This document shows, piece after piece, positions 1-6,274 of a DNA stretch of 6,274 nt (position 1 is the stretch's first letter; each line of letters begins with the position of its first letter). The translations under genes and the position numbers were made by a program. The stretch is from an uncultured Lachnospiraceae bacterium (GTDB lineage Bacteria; Bacillota; Clostridia; Lachnospirales; Lachnospiraceae): assembly GCA_947178115.1 (NCBI GenBank), contig CAMWXF010000118.1:1-6274 (forward strand). Reading direction: 5' to 3'. The notes under the pieces were generated by a model, which was not told the origin of the DNA, did no database searches, and saw nothing but the letters and a program-made list of their open reading frames with translations.

Positions 1-30
1 CTTCCATATAAGCCCTGCAATAAGTGCCAT
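1..30 (-). CDS. Possible start of an unidentified gene leaving the window
   Basis: An ATG at 30-28 opens a frame reading MALIAGLIWK up to the window edge. It follows a strong GGAGGG ribosome binding site with a 7-nt spacer. The ten visible residues are mostly hydrophobic, which could be the start of a signal or membrane segment, but this is too short to identify a family. A competing frame starts at the ATG pair 37-32 and reads MMDGTYCRAYME; those ATGs lie only 0-3 nt after the binding site, so they are less likely starts. The gene would lie downstream of the MBL-fold gene on the same strand. Confidence 0.35.
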   Translation of the reverse strand, partial: MALIAGLIWK

Positions 31-37
31 CCATCAT

Positions 38-43
38 CCCTCC
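38..43 (-). promoter_or_regulatory. Ribosome binding site GGAGGG for the edge gene
   Basis: GGAGGG on the minus strand lies 7 nt before the ATG at 30-28. This spacing favours that start over the two closer ATGs at 37 and 34. Confidence 0.4.
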
Positions 44-192
44 GGGCGTAATATTAGTAAAATTAACTTCTTATCATTTTCCGTTCTATAGTAGCTGAGA
101 TAGAACTCCGGTATCGGATCAAGGCGTATTTTTTCTGCTCACTGATAATTTCTACATCAACAATCCCACCAAAATTTAATCTGTAAGTACAC
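44..192. other. AT-rich intergenic stretch without a convincing gene
   Basis: This is the space after the MBL-fold stop codon. It has no clear intrinsic terminator: the one small hairpin (GTTCTAT/ATAGAAC, arms 83-89 and 100-106) has no T-run on either side. A minus-strand open frame running to a stop at 65-63 ends in residues such as RYRSSISATIERKMIRS. It has no in-frame start codon with a binding site, so it is at best a gene remnant and may be chance. Confidence 0.5.
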
Positions 193-1002
193 TTATTTCT
201 TTTTTCTCACATTATCCTTCTGATACAAAATCAAACTCTCATAACAAGCAAATTTCTTATTTTCATCCACTTTATACATATGGCACATTGCCTTCTCTAT
301 AGGTCCACCTTTTCTTTCGAAATCCTCATCAGTTTTACCTTCTACGATTTCCTTCAATGCATCCAACAGATACTGCATCAGAGAAATATCATCATAATCT
401 CCCGCATGACCGTGAAGAATATAATCCGCTTTGTCCATTAAGAACATTTTCTTCTCTAATTCTTCCATGCACTCCTCAACACTGATATTCCAAGGTGCAT
501 GAAGCCATAGATGATGATTAATGGCATCTCCGGTAAATAATAGTCTCTCTTCCGGGCAAAGAAGCATTATTCCACCATCAGAATGTCCGGGCAATGCATA
601 AGCTTCTAATTTTCTTCCTCCCAAATCGAATACATCGCCTTCATTTATATCTGTAAATTCAGGAAATGTCCAGCCATGTTCTCTACTTATAGCCTCCACT
701 TCCGGTTGTGAAATAAATGATTTAGCCAGTTCCCAGTCTGCATGATTCAAATATACATGTTCAAAACAAGCGTTTCCCAATATATGGTCCGGATGTCCAT
801 GAGTGTTGATTACTATCAATGGCTTATCTGTTAAATTCTTAACTGCTGCGCCTATATCATTTAATCCATTTGCAGTATCAATAAGGCAAGCCTTTTCTTC
901 TCCTAATACAAGAAATGCATTGGATAATCCACTGTCATCTATCTTAAAAATTCCCGGCCGCATTTCATCTATTTTCAATTCCGGTTTAACATCAGCAAAC
1001 AT
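193..1002 (-). CDS. Metallo-beta-lactamase (MBL) fold hydrolase
   Basis: A 269-residue soluble protein of the metallo-beta-lactamase superfamily (glyoxalase II, lactonase and related hydrolases), binding two metal ions in the active site. The metal ligands are visible: H68-G-H70-P-D72-H73 (the HxHxDH motif), H140 in LPGHSDGG, D159 in FTGDA, and a histidine in LHGHAGD (H197 or H199). The set is complete, so the enzyme is probably active. There is no signal peptide or membrane segment. The start at 1002 is supported by AGGAGGAG eight nt upstream. The gene lies 39 nt after the DUF1667 gene with no terminator between, so it is probably co-transcribed with the glp genes. It is visibly more AT-rich than the genes before it (about 30-42% GC in two hand-counted lines, against 50-58% in lines from the oxidoreductase and glpK), which hints at a different origin. 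The substrate cannot be read from sequence; a glyoxalase-II-like role is only one option. Confidence 0.9.
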   Translation of the reverse strand: MFADVKPELKIDEMRPGIFKIDDSGLSNAFLVLGEEKACLIDTANGLNDIGAAVKNLTDKPLIVINTHGHPDHILGNACFEHVYLNHADWELAKSFISQPEVEAISREHGWTFPEFTDINEGDVFDLGGRKLEAYALPGHSDGGIMLLCPEERLLFTGDAINHHLWLHAPWNISVEECMEELEKKMFLMDKADYILHGHAGDYDDISLMQYLLDALKEIVEGKTDEDFERKGGPIEKAMCHMYKVDENKKFACYESLILYQKDNVRKKK

Positions 1003-1010
1003 TATTTAAT

Positions 1011-1018
1011 CTCCTCCT
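1011..1018 (-). promoter_or_regulatory. Strong ribosome binding site for the MBL-fold gene
   Basis: AGGAGGAG, a near-perfect Shine-Dalgarno sequence, lies 8 nt before the ATG at 1002. It is stronger than the GAGG sites of the two genes before it, so the last gene may be translated independently and well. Confidence 0.75.
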
Positions 1019-1041
1019 ATTACTCATTAGTCATTGATTAT

Positions 1042-1422
1042 TTAACCTAACAAGGGAAGTGTCAGTTCTATATTTTTAGTGGCAACAATGTCCACACCCG
1101 TCCCCGCAATATCAGTGACGATCACATCTCCGATATAGACAGGTGCCTGAACCTGCACATCTTTTAAAGCCTTAATACACTCGGCAATTTTTCCTTTCGG
1201 AATATCTTCTTTCGTCTTTACTGAGACCATGTCCGCCTCTCCGCCTGCCACTCTCACTGTGGAAGTCACGATTCTGGTCGGGTTGGTCACTTCTTTGCGT
1301 GCATAGGTATCCCCGCGTTTGCAAGTATTCCCACTGACACTGACCACCTCTTGTCCCTCCATCTCTACAGTCAGGGCACACCCCATAGGGCAGTTGATAC
1401 AGATTAAATTTTTTATTTCCAT
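1042..1422 (-). CDS. DUF1667 four-cysteine (Fe-S type) protein
   Basis: A 126-residue protein of the DUF1667 family, which is commonly encoded beside GlpA-type and NAD/FAD oxidoreductases in anaerobic Gram-positive bacteria and Thermotoga-like genomes (from memory). The N-terminus carries C8-x2-C11-x3-C15 and then C34 in GNTCKRG. This spacing resembles the [4Fe-4S] motif at the start of molybdopterin oxidoreductases, so cluster binding is likely but inferred. The rest has no cysteines and ends in a hydrophobic ELTLPLLG. It probably acts as a small electron-transfer partner of the preceding flavoproteins, in the place where GlpC sits in enterobacterial GlpABC; it has no membrane segment. A longer frame opens at 1446, but GAGG six nt before 1422 and the family-like MEIKNLICINCPMGC start favour the shorter form. 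It begins 61 nt after the oxidoreductase stop. Confidence 0.88.
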   Translation of the reverse strand: MEIKNLICINCPMGCALTVEMEGQEVVSVSGNTCKRGDTYARKEVTNPTRIVTSTVRVAGGEADMVSVKTKEDIPKGKIAECIKALKDVQVQAPVYIGDVIVTDIAGTGVDIVATKNIELTLPLLG

Positions 1423-1427
1423 CTTAG

Positions 1428-1440
1428 ACCTCATTTCTGC
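1428..1440 (-). promoter_or_regulatory. Translation leader with GAGG site (copy 1 of a 13-nt repeat)
   Basis: The minus strand reads GCAGAAATGAGGT, then 5 nt, then the ATG at 1422. The identical 13 nt at the same distance precede the oxidoreductase gene at 2842. It holds the Shine-Dalgarno core GAGG and decides the start for DUF1667. Confidence 0.6.
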
Positions 1441-1483
1441 GCACATCTTTATAAATTAACTTCACACGCATGTTTTCCTTCTT

Positions 1484-2842
1484 CTACTCTTCTTCCACTT
1501 TGAACGTGATCGTTTTCAGCTTCGGATATTGTAATATCTGCTCCTTAGTCAGCTTCAGTTCTTCCATCTCACCCGGCGCTACGACCTGACGCTTCCTGTG
1601 AATTACCCTTTCATCGTCAAAATAGGCGCTGACATAGCAGTTCTTATATACACTGCCAACACGGAAACGTACTGTCAGATTCTCATCCATATGATCCGGG
1701 CGAATCGTAGACGGAACGGTGTATCTGACACCGGCTGTCGGAATCAGGCGGATCTCATGTGCCTCAATTGTGTCCTTTATTACTTCCACGGCACCTGAGT
1801 TGTCTGTGCTTTGTTCTCCCGCTGCATCTGTACTTACTGTGTCAGAATCTGCCGGATTCCCACTGCCCGCTGCTGCCTTCACATAAGCCGCCGCATTCCT
1901 GCCTGCCGCCGCAGCCTCCTCCGATACAAAGTCAACCAGATCGTGTACATGCAGCACATTTCCGCAGGCAAAGACACCCTCCATATTCGTCTCAAGGCTC
2001 TCATTTACTTTAGGTCCTGAAGTAACCGGATTAATCTCTACACCCATACCACGTGAAATCTCGTTTTCCGGTATGAGTCCCACGGAAAGTAAAAGTGTGT
2101 CACAGGTATAAAACTCTTCCGTTCCCGGAATCGGCCTGTTGTTCTCATCGACCTGCGCCAGCGTGATTCCTTCTACACGCTCTTTTCCTTTGATATCCAC
2201 TACTGTATGACTCAGTTTCAGGGGAATTCCATAGTCGTCCAGACACTGCACGATATTTCGTTTCAGTCCGCCCGAATATGGCATAAGTTCCGCCACGACC
2301 TTGACCTTGGCGCCCTCCAGCGTCATTCTACGCGCCATGATCAGACCGATATCTCCCGAACCGAGAATGACCACTTCTCTGCCCGGCATATAGCCTTCCA
2401 TGTTGACCAGTCGCTGCGCCGTACCTGCGGAATAGATTCCCGCCGGTCTGTAGCCGGGTATGTTAAGCGCACCTCTGGGTCTCTCTCTGCATCCCATTGC
2501 CAGAATCACCGATTTCGCCTGGATTCCGAACATTCCTTCTTCCCGATTCATCGCTGTCACGATCTTATCCTGACTGACCTCCATCACCATCGTATTTAAC
2601 TTATACTCGATCCCTAAATCTTTCACCTGCCTGATAAAGCGATCCGCATACTCCGGTCCCGTCAATTCTTCCTTAAACGTATGAAGTCCGAAACCGTTAT
2701 GAATGCACTGATTCAAAATACCGCCCAGTTCCTTATCTCTCTCCAAAATCAAAATACTGTCTATCCCGTTTTGTTTCGCGCAAACGGCCGCTGCCAGCCC
2801 TGCCGGTCCACCGCCTACAATCACGATATCATAATTTATCAT
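1484..2842 (-). CDS. FAD/NAD(P)-dependent oxidoreductase in the GlpB position
   Basis: A 452-residue soluble flavoprotein of the pyridine-nucleotide-disulfide oxidoreductase fold. Visible parts: FAD-binding GGGPAG at residues 10-15; LGGILNQCIHNGFG at 39-52 with C46; a second dinucleotide (NAD-type) motif GSGDIG at 161-166; the FAD-closing segment GVFACGNVLHVHDLVD near 289-304; a low-complexity Ala/Ser/Thr/Asp linker at about 323-352; then a beta-rich C-terminal domain of about 100 residues with GVRYTVPSTIRP and APGEMEELKL. It probably takes electrons from the GlpA-like dehydrogenase and passes them to a soluble acceptor. NAD(P) is suggested by the second Rossmann motif but not proven. It is unlike enterobacterial GlpB in having a clear NAD fold. 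GAGG six nt upstream supports the start at 2842 (MINYDIVIVGGG) over 2854. It lies 185 nt after the glpA-like gene, across a structured spacer. Confidence 0.9.
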   Translation of the reverse strand: MINYDIVIVGGGPAGLAAAVCAKQNGIDSILILERDKELGGILNQCIHNGFGLHTFKEELTGPEYADRFIRQVKDLGIEYKLNTMVMEVSQDKIVTAMNREEGMFGIQAKSVILAMGCRERPRGALNIPGYRPAGIYSAGTAQRLVNMEGYMPGREVVILGSGDIGLIMARRMTLEGAKVKVVAELMPYSGGLKRNIVQCLDDYGIPLKLSHTVVDIKGKERVEGITLAQVDENNRPIPGTEEFYTCDTLLLSVGLIPENEISRGMGVEINPVTSGPKVNESLETNMEGVFACGNVLHVHDLVDFVSEEAAAAGRNAAAYVKAAAGSGNPADSDTVSTDAAGEQSTDNSGAVEVIKDTIEAHEIRLIPTAGVRYTVPSTIRPDHMDENLTVRFRVGSVYKNCYVSAYFDDERVIHRKRQVVAPGEMEELKLTKEQILQYPKLKTITFKVEEE

Positions 2843-2847
2843 ACTAT

Positions 2848-2860
2848 ACCTCATTTCTGC
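2848..2860 (-). promoter_or_regulatory. Translation leader with GAGG site (copy 2 of a 13-nt repeat)
   Basis: GCAGAAATGAGGT on the minus strand, five nt before the ATG at 2842. It is identical in sequence and spacing to the DUF1667 leader at 1428-1440. The ATG inside it (frame MRYSM...) is the competing longer start and has no binding site of its own. Confidence 0.6.
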
Positions 2861-2925
2861 TTATGTTCTCTGACATACCATCCATTTTCCTAAATATCTT
2901 GTAAGAATCACTCTAAGATGATAAG

Positions 2926-2964
2926 CCGATTTTCTCGGAAGAATGCCTGCTTTTGGCATTCTTC
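2926..2964 (-). repeat. Two adjacent stem-loops in the glpA-glpB' spacer
   Basis: In transcript order, a perfect 10-bp stem GAAGAATGCC/GGCATTCTTC (arms 2964-2955 and 2947-2938, 7-nt loop) is followed at once by a short CCGA/TCGG stem (2938-2935 and 2929-2926, 5-nt loop), the two sharing base 2938. There is no T-run after either, so an intrinsic terminator is unlikely. They may protect or process the mRNA, or form part of a mobile palindromic repeat together with the larger hairpin beside them. Confidence 0.65.
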
Positions 2965-2965
2965 T

Positions 2966-3025
2966 GTGTGAGACTTAGATTTTCTTAGGCAGCGTTCTTT
3001 GATGCCTTAGAAAATCTTCTCACAC
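2966..3025 (-). repeat. Long imperfect hairpin directly after the glpA-like stop codon
   Basis: The arms are 3025-3003 and 2991-2966 with an 11-nt loop. Reading the minus strand, GTGTGAGA pairs with TCTCACAC, AGATTTTCT pairs with AGAAAATCT, and AGGCA pairs with TGCCT. One mismatch and a 3-nt bulge interrupt the 22 base pairs. The structure begins two nt after the stop codon at 3030-3028. No T-run follows. The size and the clean GTGTGAGA/TCTCACAC ends look like a palindromic repeat or small non-autonomous element as much as a regulatory hairpin. Confidence 0.7.
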
Positions 3026-3027
3026 TT

Positions 3028-4464
3028 TTACACTGTATCTTTATTTGTACCTACGACCAGTTTGGAATCACCTCCGGATTTCGTGATATCAAACATGTTC
3101 ATATTGCACTCTCTCGCCAGAATCTCCATCGTTCTCGGTGAACAGAAACCGGACTGGCATCTGCCCATGCCCGCTCTTGTCCTGCGCTTCACGCCGTCCA
3201 AAGATCTTGCGCCCAGCGGCCGCCTGATGGCATCAATGATCTCCCCTTCCGTAACCATCTCACATCGGCAGATTATATTGCCATAGGCGGGATTCTCTTT
3301 AATCAGGGCATTCCTCTCTTCCATGCTTAACAGACTCGGATTCTTAATTCCCTGCCTTGTGGAAATGAAGTTATCTTTCTCTTTCAGCCCCATCTTCTCT
3401 TTTAATAATCCCGCCGCCATCTCACCTATCGCCGGACAGCTCGCAATACCCGGAGACTCAATACCCGCACAGTCTATAAATCCCTTCGCATCTTCTACTT
3501 CGCCTATAATGAAGTCATTGCCATCCTCATGGGCACGGAGTCCCGCAAAAGATGTTATGACTTGACGCGTGGGAATATTCTTTACGCTCATTCCCGCTTT
3601 CTCAAGCACCTGCGACAATCCCTCAGCGGTCGTATTGATGCCTTCTTTATCCTCCACATTGACCGCCGTTGGACCGATCAGAAGATTGCCATGTACCGTA
3701 GGTGTGACCAGAATACCCTTGCCGAGTTTTCCCGGCAGCGCAAAGATCGTCTTCCTCACATGGCTTCCTGCTTCCTTATCTAACAGGCAGTAATCGCCCC
3801 GTCTTGCAGTAATATGAATCTTCTTATCACTTACCATATTATGAAACTTATCCGCGTAGACTCCCGCCGCGTTTACCACATACCTGGCGTGAAATACACC
3901 TTTACCCGTCTGCAGCTCATATCCTTCTTCCGATTTGTGAATCTCCGTGACTTCTGTGTTAAACTGAAACTCCACGCCGTTGGCATAAGCATTTTCCGCC
4001 AGAGCGATATTCAGCCCGAAAGGACAGACTATGCCAGCCGTAGGCGCATACAGCGCCGCATACACCTGATCCGTAACGTTCGGCTCCATCTGAAGCACTT
4101 CTTCTCTGTTCAAAATGCGAAGTTCTTTCACCCCATTCGCTATGCCTCTGTCATAGAGTGCCTGCAAGCCCGGCATCTCCTCCTCGCTCAGACACAGCAC
4201 AAGAGATCCGTTTCTCTCGAAAGGAAAATCCAGTTCCTTCGCAAGTTCACCCATCTTCTCATTTCCACGCACATTCAGTTTCGCCTTAAGCGACCCCGTC
4301 ACGGCATCATAACCGGCGTGTACGATGGCGCTGTTTGCCTTGGAAGTGCCGCAGCAGACATCCTCGTCCTTTTCCAATACACATATCTTCACCTGATAAC
4401 GTGATAGTTCACGGGCGATTGCCGCTCCGCATACCCCCGCCCCGATAATGATCACATCATACAT
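3028..4464 (-). CDS. GlpA-type FAD-dependent glycerol-3-phosphate dehydrogenase with BFD-like [2Fe-2S] domain
   Basis: A 478-residue FAD-dependent dehydrogenase, probably oxidising sn-glycerol-3-phosphate to dihydroxyacetone phosphate. Residues 1 to about 360 form the DAO/GlpA-like domain: FAD-binding GAGVCG at 8-13, the acidic ribose-binding region VLEKDED near 29-35, SAIVHAGYDAVTGSLK at 45-60, and SFAGLRAHEDGNDF at 305-318. A BFD-like [2Fe-2S] domain follows, with C399-x-C401 and C436-x4-C441. There is no membrane segment. Start choice: the frame opens at 4512, but AAGGAGAT ends 8 nt before 4464 and the FAD fold should begin near residue 1, so MYDVIIIGAG is the likely start. That leaves a 19-nt gap to glpK and implies tight co-transcription. 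The same fold also contains L-2-hydroxyglutarate dehydrogenases; the glpK neighbour is what favours the glycerol-3-phosphate assignment. Confidence 0.88.
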   Translation of the reverse strand: MYDVIIIGAGVCGAAIARELSRYQVKICVLEKDEDVCCGTSKANSAIVHAGYDAVTGSLKAKLNVRGNEKMGELAKELDFPFERNGSLVLCLSEEEMPGLQALYDRGIANGVKELRILNREEVLQMEPNVTDQVYAALYAPTAGIVCPFGLNIALAENAYANGVEFQFNTEVTEIHKSEEGYELQTGKGVFHARYVVNAAGVYADKFHNMVSDKKIHITARRGDYCLLDKEAGSHVRKTIFALPGKLGKGILVTPTVHGNLLIGPTAVNVEDKEGINTTAEGLSQVLEKAGMSVKNIPTRQVITSFAGLRAHEDGNDFIIGEVEDAKGFIDCAGIESPGIASCPAIGEMAAGLLKEKMGLKEKDNFISTRQGIKNPSLLSMEERNALIKENPAYGNIICRCEMVTEGEIIDAIRRPLGARSLDGVKRRTRAGMGRCQSGFCSPRTMEILARECNMNMFDITKSGGDSKLVVGTNKDTV

Positions 4465-4472
4465 ATTGACAA

Positions 4473-4480
4473 ATCTCCTT
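4473..4480 (-). promoter_or_regulatory. Ribosome binding site for the GlpA-type gene
   Basis: AAGGAGAT lies in the 19-nt gap between the glpK stop and the ATG at 4464; its AGGAG core is 10 nt from that ATG. It supports this start over the upstream ATGs that lie inside glpK. Confidence 0.65.
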
Positions 4481-4483
4481 CCA

Positions 4484-6006
<1,523 letters not shown>

Positions 6007-6027
6007 ATACCTGTTTGCTATAGTACC

Positions 6028-6056
6028 ATTCTATCAGTTTATTACCACTGCTACAA
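6028..6056 (-). promoter_or_regulatory. Candidate sigma-A promoter for the glp operon
   Basis: TTGTAG (6056-6051), a 17-nt spacer, then TAGAAT (6033-6028) preceded by TGA, which gives an extended -10. Transcription would start near 6021 and leave a leader of about 40 nt before glpK. The -35 is weak (3 of 6), so the extended -10 would matter. I see no convincing cre site or antiterminator hairpin in the leader. Confidence 0.4.
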
Positions 6057-6065
6057 TAGACAAAA

Positions 6066-6078
6066 TGACACAAAGTCA
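6066..6078. other. Small dyad TGAC-N5-GTCA between the IS hairpin and the glp promoter
   Basis: TGACACAAAGTCA is a perfect 4-bp inverted repeat with a 5-nt centre, 10 nt upstream of the candidate -35. It could be a regulator half-site pair or part of the IS right end; arms this short often occur by chance. Confidence 0.2.
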
Positions 6079-6081
6079 GGA

Positions 6082-6100
6082 CTACCGGCTTAGCCGGTAG
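6082..6100. repeat. Subterminal IS hairpin
   Basis: CTACCGGC, loop TTA, GCCGGTAG: a perfect 8-bp stem with a 3-nt loop. This is the size and place of the right-end hairpin that a Y1 transposase recognises as single-stranded DNA. Its outer bases supply the TAG that would end the unshifted tnpA frame. Confidence 0.65.
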
Positions 6101-6108
6101 CCTGTTCT

Positions 6109-6123
6109 GCCCCTATAAAGGGC
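6109..6123 (-). repeat. Second small stem-loop at the IS 3' end
   Basis: On the minus strand GCCCT pairs with GGGGC (one T-G wobble) around a 5-nt loop TTATA. It lies between the present tnpA stop codon and the subterminal hairpin. Its role is unknown and it may only reflect coding sequence of the ancestral tail. Confidence 0.3.
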
Positions 6124-6125
6124 TA

Positions 6126-6274
6126 TTACCGGCTCGCACGTAAACGGGTCGATATACTTAAAGACATCTGGTCGTATTCTAAATCCTCTTTCAGTTGATT
6201 CTGGATATACGTTTTGATCGCAGCTGTGTTCTTCCCTACCGTATCTACATAATATCCTCTACACCAGAAATGCC
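6126..6274 (-). CDS. tnpA: IS200/IS605-family TnpA (Y1) transposase, C-terminal part with shifted tail
   Basis: The last 48 codons of a TnpA transposase, which cuts and joins single-stranded IS ends through one tyrosine; the N-terminal part, including the HUH metal site, lies outside the window. The visible start HFWCRGYYVDTVGKN is characteristic of the family. The likely catalytic tyrosine is in IKTYIQNQ (codon 6209-6207), with the helper glutamine four residues on, as in the Y127/Q131 pair of IS608 TnpA. After DQMSL the frame reads SISTRLRASR and stops at 6128-6126. In the next frame the DNA from 6156 down reads YIDPFTCEPV and runs 24 codons to a TAG at 6084-6082. YIDPFTxEPV is a family-like tail, so one base (or 4) seems to be missing near 6157-6162. 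The catalytic residues lie before the shift, so activity is not excluded; a sequencing error is possible. Confidence 0.8.
   Translation of the reverse strand, partial: HFWCRGYYVDTVGKNTAAIKTYIQNQLKEDLEYDQMSLSISTRLRASR

Larger units (their letters stand above)
6082..6274 (-). mobile_element. Right (3') end of an IS200/IS605-family insertion sequence, partial
   Basis: This region contains the end of a Y1 transposase gene and two stem-loops near its 3' end, as expected for elements of this family, which carry subterminal hairpins instead of terminal inverted repeats. The exact right boundary is not visible; it probably lies between 6082 and the promoter near 6056. The element is read in the same direction as the glp genes and sits directly upstream of them. 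Confidence 0.75.

Noticed and set aside
63..200. Minus-strand frame ending in SATIERKMIRS after the MBL gene
   Set aside because: No in-frame start with a binding site, overlaps the MBL stop, and no family recognised; too weak to call a gene.
1003..1060. Internal promoter before the MBL gene (TTGTTA in the end of DUF1667)
   Set aside because: The position 17 nt downstream reads CTAATG, a poor -10; not distinguishable from chance in AT-rich DNA.
2207..2599. 130-codon open frame on the plus strand
   Set aside because: Antisense to the FAD/NAD oxidoreductase and without a recognisable domain.
2938..2964. Intrinsic terminator between the glpA-like gene and the oxidoreductase
   Set aside because: The stem is good but no T-run follows on the minus strand, and the downstream genes are functional partners.
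3814..4404. 196-codon open frame on the plus strand
   Set aside because: It lies wholly antisense to the GlpA-type gene, which has full family motifs; its translation has no recognisable domain.

Overview
The window reads as a stretch of a Clostridia genome, most likely Lachnospiraceae-like. The reasons are moderate GC in the main genes, strong GGAGG-type ribosome binding sites, a glycerol kinase of the Firmicutes size and motif set, and a flavoprotein/flavoprotein/DUF1667 trio typical of anaerobic Gram-positive glycerol-3-phosphate (G3P) operons. This assignment is an inference from gene content; no 16S or other marker is present.

All convincing genes lie on the minus strand, so transcription runs right to left. 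Region 6082-6274 is the 3' end of an IS200/IS605-type tnpA, cut by the window edge, with hairpins over its last codons. Region 5981-6081 holds the remaining IS flank and a plausible promoter. Then come glpK (5980-4484), a GlpA-type FAD dehydrogenase with a C-terminal BFD-like [2Fe-2S] domain (4464-3028), a 185-nt spacer with three consecutive stem-loops, an NAD-fold FAD oxidoreductase standing where GlpB would be (2842-1484), a small four-cysteine DUF1667 protein (1422-1042), and a metallo-beta-lactamase-fold hydrolase (1002-193). Region 1-192 carries no full gene, but a good ribosome binding site plus start codon suggests that another minus-strand gene begins at base 30 and leaves the window.

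The genes form a probable operon for anaerobic glycerol use. GlpK makes G3P; the GlpA-like flavoprotein oxidises it to dihydroxyacetone phosphate; electrons probably pass through its iron-sulfur domain to the second flavoprotein and the DUF1667 protein. There is no GlpC-like membrane iron-sulfur subunit, so the electron acceptor is the open question. The terminal MBL-fold gene is more AT-rich than the rest and may be a later addition. Gene starts were moved inward from the longest reading frames for three genes because ribosome binding sites and family N-termini support the shorter forms.

Nothing here is clearly a wholly new system. The points most worth checking are the GlpC-less electron-transfer trio, the structured glpA-glpB' spacer, the missing regulatory residues in GlpK, and the frameshifted tail of the IS transposase next to the operon promoter.
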